The position numbers and the translations under genes are program-made. A stretch of DNA of 64,000 nt from Bettongia penicillata ogilbyi (lineage: Eukaryota; Chordata; Mammalia; Diprotodontia; Potoroidae). The DNA lies in contig JAJHZJ010000401.1 in assembly GCA_023548195.1 (NCBI GenBank), positions 496,001-560,000 of the forward strand, written 5' to 3'. The notes below the pieces were generated by a model. The model made no database searches. It saw only the letters and a program-made list of their open reading frames with translations, and was not told the origin of the DNA. Of this stretch, positions 44,529 to 56,242 are shown one piece after another. Within the stretch, counting starts at the first letter, position 1, and every line of letters starts with the position of its first letter.

Positions 44529-45291
44529 TTTCCCAGCCAGTTACTTGACTTCTGAGATTCCTGTCCACCCCCGCCTAGATCCGCCCAGCTAGTGCTTGGG
44601 GTCTGAGATTGAAATGGGCTTTCCGCGGCAGACACAGCTGCTATTAAATGTGAGCTTAAGTTCTGGTGCTGGGGTGGAAGCAGAGCCACCTCCCAGGCTC
44701 AGTTCCCTTAGGGTCTTTATGCAGAGACCTTCAGTAATGGAGCGGGTGGGGCAGGGCCGTCTCCCAGGCTCAGCTCCTTCAGGTGGTTTATGGTGGTTTA
44801 TGCAGAGAATTTCAGTAATGAAGATCCTGCCTGCTTGGGGAGTCCCGGGGGCCACCGCTGCTGCCTCTGCCGCTTCCCACCCCCGCCTCTGCTGCTTCCT
44901 CCCAAGGGGGCCCGAGTCACGGAGACACCCTGCTCCCCTCTCGGCCAGCCCAGCCGTCTCTCACTGACCTGCAGCGTCTGTGGGCAGAGGGACCTTCCCG
45001 GCCACTGGAGCTTCCGTCCCTGAAGCTTGCTTGGATCAGCTTCACTGGGGCCACGGCCAGGGTAGCGCTGGGGTGGGGTCTGCTTTACGAGGCGTGACGG
45101 ACCCTGGGGACGGCTCTCCAGGGCTCTCTGGAACGGAAATCTCTTCCACTGTGTTTCTGCACACCCTGCAGTGATCCAGAACTTGTGGGGAGCTCTTCTT
45201 ACATTAAATGCATGGGCTGTGGGTTCGGAGCTAGCACACAGTGAGTCTTTCTACTCCACCATCTTGACTCCGCCCCCCCATTCTAATTTTT

Positions 45292-45740
45292 AAAGAACTA
45301 TTTTTTTCAGTGAGCTTTTGAACCTCCTTTTCCACTTGGCTAATTCAACTTTTCAAAGCATTCTTCCCCTCATTGACTTTTTGGACCTCTTTTGCCAATT
45401 GAGTTAGCCTATTTTTAAAGTTTTATTTTCTTCAACATTTGTTTGTGTCTCCTTCAGCAAGCTGTTAACTCACTTTTCATGATTTTCTTGCATTTGTCCC
45501 ATTTCTCTTCCCAATTTTTCCTCCATATCTCTTCCTTGATTTTCAAAATCCTTTTTGATCTCTTCCCTGGCCTGAGACCATTGCATATTTATTTTTGAAG
45601 TTTTGGATGAAGAAGTCTTGACTTTTAGGTGTTCTTCTGATAGTATACATTATTCTTCCTTACCCAAAAGGATGGAAGTAAGTACCTGTTCACCAAGAAT
45701 GTAGCCTTCTATAATCTCATTTTTCTCCTATTCTGGGCAT
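45292..45740 (-). pseudogene. ORF1 of HAL1 I (5' half)
   Basis: Coiled-coil and N-terminal part of I's ORF1 after the K insertion. Start codon at 45738-45740. Not open for long in any frame. Confidence 0.7.
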
Positions 45741-46455
45741 TTTCCCAGCCAGTTGACTTTTGAGTCCTTTGTCAAGTGGAGGGTATACTCTGGGGAGCTA
45801 TAAGTTTTCAGTTTCTCCAAAGTGGCACAATCAAGGGAGAGGAGTTTCCTCCTCTCTTGGCCTGTGTTCTGGTCTGGGAGCAAGCACAAGCACTCTTCTG
45901 TCCAGGACCTGTGAATAGGGTTCCCTCTTCAGGGCCTCCACCAGCTGCACTGCACCAGCCAGTGCTCCTTCTTCTGCAAGGGTTGCAACTCAGGGCTGAG
46001 ACCCATTTTCCCCAGTGTCTTGGAGTTGAGGGCTCCAGAAATGCATGCTGATGCTGCAGTGGCTGCTGCTGTTGGGGTCAGATTATGTTCCCTTCTCACT
46101 CAGATGAAGGAGGTTTCTCATTGACCTTTGAAACTGTTTTTCGCATTTATGGGTTGAGCAATCTGGGAACTCCTGCTGCTGCTGGTACCCTGAAGCCTGC
46201 TCTGGTCCTATTCCTGTTGTACTGTATAGCCAAGGCTCAGCTGGGCTCTGCTCCATTCCCAGTAGACCTTTCTTGTCAGCCTTCCATGCTATCTTGGGCT
46301 GGAAATGTCCTTCACTCTGTCATTTTGCAGGTCCTGCTGCTCTAGAATTTGTTTAGTCATTTTTACAGGTATTTTATGGGCTATTGGGAAGGGAGCTTCT
46401 ACAGGTCCATCCTGATCTGCCATCTTTGCTCCACCACCTGGTTAGTCTAATTTTA

Positions 46456-47250
46456 AAAGTGTTATTTTCTTCAGCGTTTTTGTATTTCCTTTGGCAACTT
46501 GTTGACTAGTTTTTCATTATTTTCTTGTTTCACTGTCATTGCTCTTCCCAATTTTTCCTCTCTCTTACTTGACTTTCAAATTCCTTTTTGAGTTCTTCCG
46601 TGGTGTGAAACTAATTCATATTTTTCTTAAAGAGTTTGAATGCAGGGTCTTTTGCTTTGTTGGGTCCTTCTGACTGTATGTTTTGATCTTCCTCATCACC
46701 AGTGAAGTAAGAAAATATCTCTTCACCAAGAAAGGAAGAATCTATAATCTGTTCTTTTCCCCCTGATTTCTTGTTTTCCCAGCAAATTACTTGATGTTTG
46801 AATTTTGTTTAGTGGATGGCTCCAGAAGCAGCCACTGCAAGAGAAATTGTTGCAGCTGCCCTAGTCCTGGGGAAAGACCACAATCCTCTTTCAACCAGGT
46901 GAGGGACCCTTCCCACTGACTTTTGAAGCTGTCTTTAGCATTTGTGGGTTGAGAAGTCAGGAATCCACAGCAGCAGCTTCCAATTCAATCCCCTAAGACC
47001 TGCTCCTGCTCATCCCACACAAGTATGATCCATGTCATACTATGATCTCCTCCAAGTCTGGTGCAACAGACCCTTCTCATTGACTTCACAGTTTGTCTTA
47101 AGCTAGAAATTTGCTTCAGTGTATCATTTCGTGGCTTCTGCCACTCTACAAGTTGTTTAGATTAATTTTTACAGGTTTTTTAAGGATTTTGGGGAGAGAT
47201 CTGTAGTAGGTCCCTGCTTTTACTCTACAATATTGGCACCACACCCCCTA
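46456..47250 (-). mobile_element. 5' part of HAL1 H (coiled coil, start, 5' UTR)
   Basis: Resumes H directly after I's target duplication: AAAAGTGTTATTTTCTTCAGC... The start region near 46785 no longer shows the usual ATG context. The 5' UTR is old-type and ends TACTCTACAATATTGGCACC, a heavily decayed form of the family 5' start. Confidence 0.7.
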
Positions 47251-47259
47251 CTTATTTCT

Positions 47260-47731
47260 GAAAGATAAGAACACCAGTGACCCCTCTAAATAAAGGCCAA
47301 TTGCATATTAATGTACTCTATATAAAGAAATCAAATGTAATATCTCTCCCTAAATTTATGACACACAAAGATTCACAGTATATTGACTGAGAAGCAAAAA
47401 AATGCTCTCTCCAAAGCCCAAGGAGTATGGCAAGCAGGTCATTATGTACTTAATATTTATTGATGAAGCTATCTAAATATTTATGAATTTATTTATTTAT
47501 ATAATATTTATGACTATTTATAAATATTGATGAAGTTATCTGTAATATTTATATTGCTTTGGTTTTATTTTGTTTTATTTTCCCACAAAGCTTTTGAATT
47601 GAATCAGAACTCCTGGATTATTTGTATATTAAATAGATATAATGAAATGGATGCAGCTATCAAAAGAATATTAGAATATCTGAGCGTCTGATATGTACCT
47701 GGAAAACAGCTCACTATTAAAATCACATACC
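47260..47731. other. Unassigned AT-rich sequence
   Basis: No gene or repeat family recognised. Confidence 0.35.
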
Positions 47732-47743
47732 CTGATATAGGAA

Positions 47744-48059
47744 TGTGCATGTTCATCCTTCATTACTGAAGAAGACCATGCCATCAGAGAAACAATGACG
47801 TGACTTGCACTTGACTTTGTTTTGAGTGAAAGAGGGTTGTGCAGGTCACCAGTCTCACTTCTCCAGAACCATCTGAATCCAATGACCAGATATTCATCAG
47901 GATGACTGGAGATGACCCAGGATGAGACAGCTGGGGCTAAGTGACTTGCCCAAGGTCACACAGCTAGTGAGTGTCAAGTGTTCGAGGTGAGATTTGAACT
48001 CAGGTCCTTCTGACTCCTGAACTAGTGCTTTATCCACTGCATCACCTAGCTCTCCCTAT
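47744..48059 (-). mobile_element. tRNA-headed SINE with RTE-type tail
   Basis: GTTCATCCTTCATTACTGAAGAAG tail to CACTGCATCACCTAGCTCTCC head. Duplications CTGATATAGGAA (47732-47743) and CTGATATAAGAA (48060-48071). Confidence 0.88.
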
Positions 48060-48806
48060 CTGATATAAGAAAGTCAAGAATAATGACATTAAATGAGGCA
48101 TGATTCAGTGAGAACAATTAAACCAGTATTTGTACTACAAAACCCAAAGTCATTATGATCAGTTCTATATTCAAATAAGTATGGCTTTCAAATCAAAGAG
48201 GAAGTCATTAAAACATTACATTTATCACCTGATATATGTGCATGATATCATGTTCTATGACTCAATAAAACATTAAATATTTTTTGTTTTATAGATATAT
48301 TTTTCAGTGTTATGAAAATATAATTCAGATGCAATAATTAAAAAATGATCAACATATACCAGCAAATAATAAAGAATGAAAACTTTTTAGTTTGAATCAG
48401 GTGGTAAATGAAACTAATAAATGAGGTTAATTTTTCTATTTTTTAAGGAAAGACACACTGAGCACAAAACTATTGGGGAGAAGGTAGTAGTGTTAAATAT
48501 CAAAAGACTAGAGTTAAAACTATATGGACAGAACACATTTTGAGCATTTAATACATTCCCAATATTAATAAAATATTTTGTAAGAATAAACAATAGATTT
48601 TTATTAAGAATTCAAATACAATATCATATAGTATTAATTTAGCAAATATATCACTATTAAATACAGCCAAAACAAGAAACACTTCTTTGGATTACTTTGT
48701 CCTAGGAGAAAGAAAATTGATAGTTATTCTTATGATTCTTCATAAAAAGGTAAACTTTTACAAGCTATATCCTGAACAAAGAGATACCACTACATAGAGC
48801 AACAAA

Positions 48807-48809
<3 letters not shown>
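48060..48809. other. Unassigned AT-rich sequence
   Basis: Nothing recognised. Confidence 0.35.
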
Positions 48810-48868
<59 letters not shown>

Positions 48869-48985
48869 CTCTCTTTTTCTCATCTTTTTCTCTCTTTCTC
48901 TCTCTCTGTTTCTCTCTGTATGTGTGTGTGATATATATGTATTTGCATATATATAATAAGTATATGGAATATATATATATATATA
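48810..48985. repeat. (CT)n, TG and (TA)n compound microsatellite
   Basis: (CT)n 48810-48866, CT-rich to 48915, TGTGTG, then (TA)n to 48992. The Arg/Glu frame on minus is an artefact. Confidence 0.95.
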
Positions 48986-48992
48986 TATATAT

Positions 48993-49740
48993 ACTTTTTT
49001 TCATAGCAGATGTGACCTATAAAAACTGAAGATCAAAGAACAGAACCAAAAAATTATAGGTAGGTGACATTCACATGAACTCAACCCAAAATATACTAAC
49101 AACTGTTGAACAAAGTGCTTTCAAATATATTTTTTTTTCCAAAATGGAGAGATTGATGGAAGCAATACAAGATCAAATTATTGCTTGTAGAAACTACAGA
49201 AAGGTATTCCTAAAGCATCATAGTTAGTTATGTGAAGATTTTTCAGTCCACAGAAACTGTTTCACATCTTACTACCAGTTTTCATAATTTAGCACCTACA
49301 AATAACTAGAAAGAAAAACCAAACAGTTAGAACTGCATACTAGAAACTCATTATTTTTCAGAAACTAATAGTAAGCCCCCATGCAACAAACCTTATCTTA
49401 AAAGTATCACTGTCACCCACAACAAACAAAGCATATAATAGAATGTCTAATATTAAAAATAAAATAACCACTTAAGTACTTGTCCTCGAAACATTTCAGT
49501 ACAATAACATTAAACTTAGACATAGGAAGAATTAAATAACAATATTTTGTCTAGACCTATAATTTATTCATTTTGTAGAATTTTCCCACCAGATCAGCAA
49601 CTCTTATGTAATTTAGGTTTAAAGAATCACTAGGATGCTATAAAATGCTTGCCTACAGGTACACGAGACTTAAACCTAGGATCTTCAGGTTTAAATCTCA
49701 GCTTTCTACTCACCTTGTCCCCTGGCTCACTTTAATTTCC
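48993..49740. other. Unassigned sequence
   Basis: Nothing recognised. Confidence 0.35.
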
Positions 49741-49742
49741 TG

Positions 49743-50190
49743 GTGCTAGAGATAGCAGTAATAGTAATAGCAGTAATGGTGGTGGTGTGGAGGTAGTAAA
49801 AACAGTGGTAGTAATAGTTGTAGTCAAAGAAAAGATGTATAAGTACTTGGGGTAGTAGCAGGAGTGGTAAAGGCAGTAGTAATGAAGATGGTAGTGGTAG
49901 TAAGAGTGGTGGTAGTGCTGATAGCAGTGGTCATAGTTTTTGTTGCCATCATAGTCATGGTGGTGGGAATACGAATAGGAACAGTGACCATTGTGGGAAA
50001 AATAATAGTTGTAATTGTTGTAATACTGTTAGAAGTAACAATATTGGTAGGAGGATAAAGGAGATAATTGAGGAATAAGAGAAGTTGGAGTAGTGGCAGT
50101 GGTAGAATGAGTAGTAGGGATGGCATTGGCCATGGTTGTAGTTGTAGTAGCAGTACTAATACTAATAATAACAATAGCAATATGATAGTA
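49743..50190. repeat. Degenerate (GTA/GTG/ATA)n trinucleotide array, ~450 bp
   Basis: Period-3 composition (AGTAATAGTAATAGCAGTAATGG...) persists for about 450 bp on both sides of slightly unique islands. It creates a 128-codon Thr/Ile/Leu frame on minus (49824-50210) that is not credible as protein. Confidence 0.85.
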
Positions 50191-51178
50191 GTATCATTCC
50201 TTATTGACATAATGCTTCATAGTTTTTAAAGTACTTTTACTCATATTATTTCATTTATGAATTCATTTTACATTTATGTCACCAAGTATATATTCTTCTG
50301 TTTTCTCTCACATGCTGAATTACACTTCTGCATCACTGGAGTGATCAGTTAATTATTCCAGCAATCAAATGTGAATCATAAAGTTAACAAATGGTAAAAC
50401 ATTTTGATTCACTTTGTTTTTGTAGAGAGTAGGGTATGAAGAGTTTTTTAGCACCTCTGATCTTTGAAGGTGTTTTTTATCTCAATGGAGAAAAATGAAA
50501 AAATGAAATATTTTTTTTTAATATATGACAATAAATAGCTTGATTTAAGAAGATGATGCTCTCCCTCTTCTTCTTTCATTTCCATAAAGGGCAAGTCCAT
50601 TCCTATGAGGTTATAAGGCTTTTGGTCTCTGAAGGGTTATTGAAGTCAGCCCCGAGTCACCAAATTGAGACTGTTTTGTTTCTGGCTGTCATTATCATCC
50701 AAGCAATGCAAATCATTCCAAACTTAATTGCTTTGGTTTTTCGTTTTCTATTCAAAATTTTATTATTATAAAGTTGGTACTTATACCTACAGAAACATTA
50801 TTTCAGGCCTGAGTAAAGGTGTTTTAACTTGCATGCTTCTCAAATAACACTTAACTAATAGAAAAATAACTTCATCTATGGTTCTAGACTCCACTATACC
50901 TATGACAATTGAGGATTTTTTTCAGTTCTTTTCCCTTTAGTTCAGAAGAAGAAACATGCCGCTTCATATTCTGTTAGATTTTTTTTTTCAATTTAAGTTC
51001 TAATTCTCCTTCTATGATAGTGCTCACATTTATCACTTGAAGTACACTCTCAGTCTCTAATCAGACCCTCACACTTAGACAACTTCAATAATCTAACTAG
51101 TAACACTGTCTCCATTTTCTCCCCTCTAATTTCTCATGTTCCTTGCTGCAGAGTAGTATTTAATTATGTCAACAGAAA
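50191..51178. other. Unassigned sequence
   Basis: 50220-50275 faintly resembles a MIR tail. No gene is supported. Confidence 0.35.
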
Positions 51179-51179
51179 A

Positions 51180-51664
51180 CAAAAATGCTCCATTTTTTAA
51201 TTTAAATTTTATTTTATATTTTCCATTTACAAGTGTTTTTTTTCTCCTCATTCACCTCACCCATTGGAAAAGAAAAAAAGTCTTTACAAATGCATATAAA
51301 GCAAAACAAATTCTCTCAAGGGTATGTCCAAAAGTTTATGTCTCAATCAGCATATTTAGTGTAGCCCCTTTCTCTCAGGTGGTTCATAGTCTGTTTTATA
51401 AGCAACCTTCTGAAATTATGGTTCATCACTCAACTGATCAGAGTTCTCAATTCCTTCAAATATTGTGTTTTTACCGTGTTGTTATATCATATACACTTTT
51501 GTCCTGATGTATCTCATTTGCTCTGCATCAGTTTAATCTAGTCTTCTCAGGTTTTTCTGAAACTTTCTTTTCAACACGTCTTATGTTATTGGAAAATTGT
51601 GTTTCAATTCAGTCAAATATATTTTGTTTAGCAATTATGTATCAATATATTTTCCAGTTCTTTT

Positions 51665-51747
<83 letters not shown>

Positions 51748-51830
51748 ACAAATAAAAGAGCTCCTGGAAATATTTGTAATGATAGGATATTTTCCTCTTT
51801 TTTTGATCTCTTTGGGCTTTAGGTTAGCTG
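51180..51830 (-). mobile_element. L1 3' end fragment (other subfamily) with microsatellite
   Basis: TTAAATTTTATTTTATATTTTCC tail, then GTCCAAAAGTTTATGTCTCA, GATCAGAGTTCTCAATTCC, CTCTGCATCAGTTTAATCTAG and GATCTCTTTGGGCTTTAGG in the order of a marsupial L1 3' end on the reverse strand. A (CT)n(CA)n expansion splits it at 51669-51751. Confidence 0.55.
51669..51751. repeat. (CT)n(CA)n compound microsatellite
   Basis: About 27 CT units followed by about 14 CA units. Confidence 0.95.
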
Positions 51831-52362
51831 TTGTTTGCAGAAAAAATAACTTTTATTTTCTATAATAAAATTGCCCATGTCATATTCTATGATCCTCTTT
51901 ATCCATTGTTTGGTCATGAACTATAATTGACCAATATATATGACAATACATTTCTTCATTGATCCTCTAATTTACTTGTGTTTTATCTTTTTTTAATTCT
52001 AATTTGGGGTTTCAGGTCCCAATTAGCCACCAATATTTTTTCTTGGAAGAAAATAAATGAGTGTGGGAGGTTGTGAATAAAAGTTTAACTACTCCACCTT
52101 CTTTCTATCATTAGTTCTTATTCACTCCTGTACTATGCTTTGGTTCTTTTCCTTCTTTCTCTTTTCCTAAGTATGGCGAAAAACAGAAATAGAAACACAC
52201 AAGCACAACTCCTTTAATTCTCCTTAACTATTCACACTAGCTTCACTTCATTCTGAATTTAAACATTTATGCTTCTGCACTTAGAGTATCATGCAACAAG
52301 TTTGTATTCATCCACTGCTACCAGCCCTTACCTTCCCTTTTATAGATATATTTTTCTATGTA
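51831..52362. other. Unassigned sequence
   Basis: Nothing recognised. Confidence 0.35.
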
Positions 52363-52615
52363 GAAAACAGCTAGATAACATTGGATAGAGTCCTGGACTT
52401 AAGAAATCCTGAGTTTGAATTGTGACTCAGAAACTTACTAGTTTGATGACTCTAGTAAGTCATTTAACCTTCATAGATCTCAGTTTACTAATCTGTAAAA
52501 TGTAGATAATAATAGCAGCTACCATGTAGGTTTGTTGAAAAAGTCAAATAAATTTATATATTTCAAGTACTTTACAAAATTCAAAGTTCTACATAAACAC
52601 TAATTATAATTAGCT
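52363..52615 (+). mobile_element. MIR/Ther-type SINE
   Basis: Diverged tRNA-like head (GATAACATTGGATAGAGTCC), GAGTTTGAATTGTGACTC, AAGTCATTTAACCTTCATAGATCTCAGTTTACTAATCTGTAAAATG core, and TTTCAAGTACTTTACAAA tail. Confidence 0.75.
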
Positions 52616-52884
52616 ATTTAGTTGGCAAGTTCTCTGTACATACACATTGGTTTCTTCAGAAAATTCATCTTTTTCTTCTCTCCCTCTTTTTGCCTTCAGA
52701 ATTTAATACTGCTTTGATTTCCCCAGTCAGATTTTTTCCTGTACAATCTTGAATATTCTTCCTCAGAACCCTTGGATCACTTTCTATTAGACTAATAATT
52801 AATTTTAGTTCCCTCTCTCTGAGATTACTCCCAATTTATCTAGCTAGCTAGCTATCATTTATTCTTGTTTCAACATAGTTGTTT

Positions 52885-53000
52885 ACATGTTGCCATCCCC
52901 ATTAGACTATGAACTCCTAGAAAAGCAGATTATTTTTTGCCTCCCTTTTTATCCTCAGAGTTTACTACAGTGTCTAACACATAAAGAGGCATTTACTCCT
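52885..53000 (+). mobile_element. L2-type 3' end fragment
   Basis: CCCCATTAGACTATGAACTCCTAGAAAAGCAG...CAGTGTCTAACACATAAAGAGGCATTTAC, the usual L2 3' UTR order. Confidence 0.6.
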
Positions 53001-53159
53001 TTCTCCTCATTTTGTATATCATTTAAAAAAATAAAGAATACCTTTCTGTTGTCTATTCTAATCAAATCTATTCTTCCCAGTGACTTCCTTTCCTTAGGAA
53101 CTCCAGTTCATCTTTCTATTTGCATATACTTAGTGTATTTTTTTCAAGTCAGAGAATCA

Positions 53160-53420
53160 GCAAATTATCCCAGAAACATTTACTGGTATGTTCCATGTTC
53201 CAGGAATTGTGCTAAATTTTGTGGACTCAAAGAAAGGTTAGAAGAAAAGTTTTGTTTTCTTTGGTTGTCAGTTTGTTTTTCCCTCAAGGAACTCAGCATT
53301 CCTTTATTTTATAGATGAGCAAACCAAGGCCCAAGAAGATTACTAATTTGTCCAAAGTTTCAAGTGAAAATGTTAAAAGTAAGCTTGAACCCAGGTCATC
53401 TTACAAAAAGTCTATATTTC
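53160..53420 (-). mobile_element. MIR-like remnant
   Basis: TTTTATAGATGAGCAAACCAAGGCCC and GCTTGAACCCAGGTCATC are the reverse of the MIR core and head. Preceded by a TGTTCCATGTTCCAGGAATTGTGCTAAA segment of another old family. Confidence 0.5.
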
Positions 53421-53724
53421 CTACTCTAACAGATCTTGAGTTTTCTTGTAGACTTCTTCCTTGGGTTTTTTTCCTCATTTGATCTGTCAGGTATCTCAAT
53501 TTCTATTCTTTTGTGTATGGTATAGCTACTATTCATGGCATTTCACTTGTTGGATATATATTGACAATTTTCTCTTCTCCTCCCTCCCCATTTTCCTTTT
53601 CAATTTAACACTTTTATTTTATTTGCAAGACATCAAAGGAGATATACTGTTATAAATCCCTTTTAGGTACTCCCTATCCCAACTGTCTATTGTTAAATGA
53701 TCAATAACTGGATTTTAAGAGGAA

Positions 53725-53820
53725 AAGTCACACAGCTAGCAAGCGTCTGAGGTCAGATTTGAACTCAAGTCTTCTTGACTCTAGGATCAGCTCTCTAATC
53801 ATTGTGCCTTTTAGCCATCT
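53725..53820 (-). mobile_element. SINE head fragment
   Basis: AAAGTCACACAGCTAGCAAGCGTCTGAGGTCAGATTTGAACTCAAGTCTTC is the tRNA-like half of the marsupial SINE, reverse oriented. The body is missing. Confidence 0.7.
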
Positions 53821-53824
53821 TTCC

Positions 53825-54835
53825 CTTGTGCCTAGACTGCTGCATAACCTGCTGGATGTTCTGTCTGTGACAAGTCTCTCCCTACTCTAGGGTATCCTTC
53901 ATTCAAAACCCAAAGTGATTTTCCTAAAGCATAAGTCTGAGCATATGACCCCACTGTGGAATAAAATTCATTAGCTCCTATCACCTCCAAGATCAAATAC
54001 ATGTCATCTCTAAGGCATTCAAATCCCTTCTCAGCTTAGCCTCCCTTCACCTTTCTACTCATCTTACACCTTACACTGGCCCACAATCTCAACACATTAT
54101 TTGATTCAGTGCCACAGTCCTCCTTGCAGTTGCACAAACAAGACACTCCATCTCTCAGCTCTGCTAATTCTGTGTGACTTTCCGCCATGTCTGAAATATT
54201 CTTCCTCTTCATCTCTACTTCCTGACTTCTCTGGATTCTATCAAGGGACTAATCTCTATGAAGGCACAGATAGATGGTGCAGTAGATAGAGCACCAATAC
54301 AGGAGTCAGGAGGATCTGATTTCAAATCTCACTTCAGACACTTGATACTCACTAGCTATGTGACCTTGGACAAGTCACTTAACCCCAATTGTCTCATCCT
54401 GGGTCATTTCCAGTCATCTTGATGAATATCTGGTCACTGGATTCAGATGATTCTGAAAGAGAATTGAGGCTGGTGACCTGCACAGCCCTCCCTCACTCAA
54501 AACAAAGTCAAGTACAAATCATGTCATTATTTCTCTGATGGCATGGTCTTCTTCAGCAATGAAGGACAAACACAAAGTCACAGATAAAATCCTATCTTTT
54601 CTAAGAAACATTTCCCAATACTTCTTAATTCTAATGCCTTCACTCTGTTAGTTGTTTCCTACTAATCTTGTATCTAATTTGTTTGTAAATATTTGTTTGT
54701 TTGTTGCCTTCTCAATGAGAATGCACTCTTTGAAAGCAGGGACTGTTTTTTTGTTTTTCTTTGAATTCCTTTCACTCAGCATAGTGCCTGGCACAGAGTA
54801 AGCATTATTGACTGACTATCTAATTACTTACATGG
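53825..54835 (+). mobile_element. L2-type LINE 3' portion, split by a SINE
   Basis: CATAAGTCTGAGCATATGACCCCACTGTGG, CTCCTATCACCTCCAAGATCAAAT, CACAAACAAGACACTCCATCTC and, after the SINE, CTTAATTCTAATGCC, GGGACTG and GTGCCTGGCACAGAGTAAGCATTATTGACTGACT follow the 3' end of an L2 LINE. Reading frames are decayed. Confidence 0.8.
54273..54578 (+). mobile_element. tRNA-headed SINE with RTE-type tail, in L2
   Basis: GATGGTGCAGTAGATAGAGC head to GCAATGAAGGACAAACACAAAG tail. 8-bp CACAGATA at 54265-54272 and 54579-54586. Confidence 0.9.
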
Positions 54836-54999
54836 TTATTAATTGCTCCAATTAATTTATTTGAACATCTTGGATTCTAAAATTAGAAGTTAAGTGAGAA
54901 AAAAATATACCAGTTCTTTAATAAAGGTCTTATTTCCAAACTACATAAGGAACTGATTTAAATTTATGTGAATGAGTTTTCCCCTCTTGATCAATTTGT

Positions 55000-55165
55000 T
55001 CTGTTTGGCTTCAGACAGTTATTGTTGTGTCACTTAGGGCAAGTCACTTTGCCTCAGTTTCCTCATCTGGAAGAAGTAGATTAAAATAATGCCTATATCT
55101 TCAGTTTGAGGAGGATAAAATGAGATAATTTTTATAATGCATCTGACATACAGTAGGTGACATAT
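55000..55165 (+). mobile_element. MIR-like fragment
   Basis: CAGTTATTGTTGTGTCACTTAGGGCAAGTCACTTTGCCTCAGTTTCCTCATCTGG, then GGATAAAATGAGATAATTTTTATAATGCAT. Confidence 0.65.
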
Positions 55166-55382
55166 TTTTGTTGTTCAGTCATTTCTGACTCTTTGTGACT
55201 GAATGGACCATAGTATACCAGTCAATACTGTCTGTGAGATTTTCTTGGGAAAGATATTGAAGTAATCGGTTATTTCTTTCTTCAGTGGATTAATGCGAAC
55301 AGAGTTTAAGTGACTTGCCTGGGTCAAATATTAAGTATCTGAGGCTGGATTTGAACTCAAGTCTTCCTCACTCCAAGTCTCT

Positions 55383-55385
<3 letters not shown>
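55166..55385 (-). mobile_element. SINE with BovB-type tail
   Basis: The plus strand starts GTTGTTCAGTCATTTCTGACTCTTTGTGACTG, the 3' tail typical of BovB-mobilised SINEs, and ends with GGCTGGATTTGAACTCAAGTCTTCC of the tRNA-related head. It is distinct from the RTE-tailed SINEs elsewhere in the window. The head-proximal end is replaced by an (AT)n run. Confidence 0.7.

Positions 55386-55467
<82 letters not shown>
55386..55467. repeat. (AT)n microsatellite, ~82 bp
   Basis: About 41 uninterrupted AT units directly after the SINE head. Confidence 0.98.
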
Positions 55468-55469
<2 letters not shown>

Positions 55470-55739
55470 AAGCCAATTAGCTTCTATAGGTGTTATATAA
55501 ATACTAGTTGCTATTGTTATTATTAGTATGTCATCTCATTTTTTAAAAAAAACTTAATTTATTTCTTATTTATATTTTTGTTATTTTGTCTAGGTCTTAT
55601 TTTTACCCTTTTCTTTTACTACGGTCTTTTCTCTAAAAAAAAAGAGTAAGAACTTTGACTGTATGCAGATGTCTGATTCACAAATTAAATTGACATTTGA
55701 CAAAAAAAAAGAGAACACCACATTTAAAATACTGGTTTC

Positions 55740-55850
55740 CTCTCTTTTAGCTATCAATTTCATTTTTATTTCTGTATTTTCGGGGCTTAGCTCTTAGCAC
55801 AATGCCTGGCACATAGTGGACACTTAAAAAATGTTAATTCATTATTTGAG
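55740..55850 (+). mobile_element. L2-type tail fragment
   Basis: GCTTAGCTCTTAGCACAATGCCTGGCACATAGTGGACACTTAAAAAATGTTAATT. Confidence 0.6.
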
Positions 55851-55917
55851 TCAAATGCTAAAAAAGAGTAATTTGGACTATAATAGTGACTTTTCAGTTT
55901 CTATTCTGATAGAGATT

Positions 55918-56231
55918 TTGTGTTTGTCCTTCATTGCTGAAGAAGACCATGCCATCAGAGAAATAATGACATGATTTGTACTTGACTTTGTTTTGAGTGA
56001 GGGAGGGCTGTTCAGTTCACCAGCCTCAATTCTCTTCCAGAATCATCTCAATCCAGCGACCAGATATTCATCAAGATGACTGGAAATGACCCAGGATGAG
56101 ACAATTGGGGTTAAATGACTTGTCCAAGGTCACATAGCTAGTGAGTATCAAGTGTCTGAAGTGAGATTTGAACTCAGATCCTCCTGACTCCTGTATTGGT
56201 GCTCTATCTACTGCACCATCTATCTGTGCCT
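55918..56231 (-). mobile_element. tRNA-headed SINE with RTE-type tail
   Basis: GTTTGTCCTTCATTGCTGAAG tail to CTACTGCACCATCTATCTG head. Perfect 11-bp TGATAGAGATT at 55907-55917 and 56232-56242. Confidence 0.92.
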
Positions 56232-56242
56232 TGATAGAGATT

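Larger units (their letters stand above)
41621..45277 (-). mobile_element. HAL1 copy K, inserted in ORF1 of I
   Basis: 5' end at 45277 with CCACCATCTTGACTCC (YY1-like core decayed at one CpG), two 5' UTR units at about 44660-44822, ORF1 43420-44528, 3' UTR to ~42462, and a short T-rich tail at 41621-41641. Perfect 14-bp duplication CCATTCTAATTTTT at 41607-41620 and 45278-45291. The tail is split from the 3' UTR by an 820-bp foreign segment. About 2.84 kb without it. Confidence 0.93.
39966..46439 (-). mobile_element. HAL1 copy I, inserted in H, split by HAL1 K
   Basis: 3' tail and 3' UTR at 39966-40980, ORF1 40990-41620 plus 45292-45740, old-type 5' UTR to 46439 ending GCCATCTTTGCTCC. Perfect 16-bp duplication GGTTAGTCTAATTTTA at 39950-39965 and 46440-46455. 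About 2.8 kb without K. Same orientation as its host H. More diverged than A, C, F and G, so an intermediate age. Confidence 0.93.
30247..47250 (-). mobile_element. Old HAL1 copy H, host of the nested cluster
   Basis: Minus-strand HAL1 spread over 17 kb. The 3' tail and 3' UTR are at 30247-30957, continuing at 36782-36824 and 38778-39060. The ORF1 C-terminal domain, RRM and part of the coiled coil are at 39150-39965. The rest of the coiled coil, start region and 5' UTR are at 46456-47250. Pieces sum to about 2.7 kb, the normal length. Candidate 9-bp duplications CTTATTTCT lie at 30238-30246 and 47251-47259. Interruptions are F (with G), a second F-like copy next to a gap, and I (with K). Confidence 0.8.

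Noticed and set aside
30238..47259. CRISPR, phage or bacterial system
   Set aside because: Repeat spacing, composition, target-site duplications and microsatellites all point to a eukaryotic retroelement landscape.
49824..50210. 128-codon Thr/Ile/Leu frame
   Set aside because: Arises from the trinucleotide array; no start context or domain.
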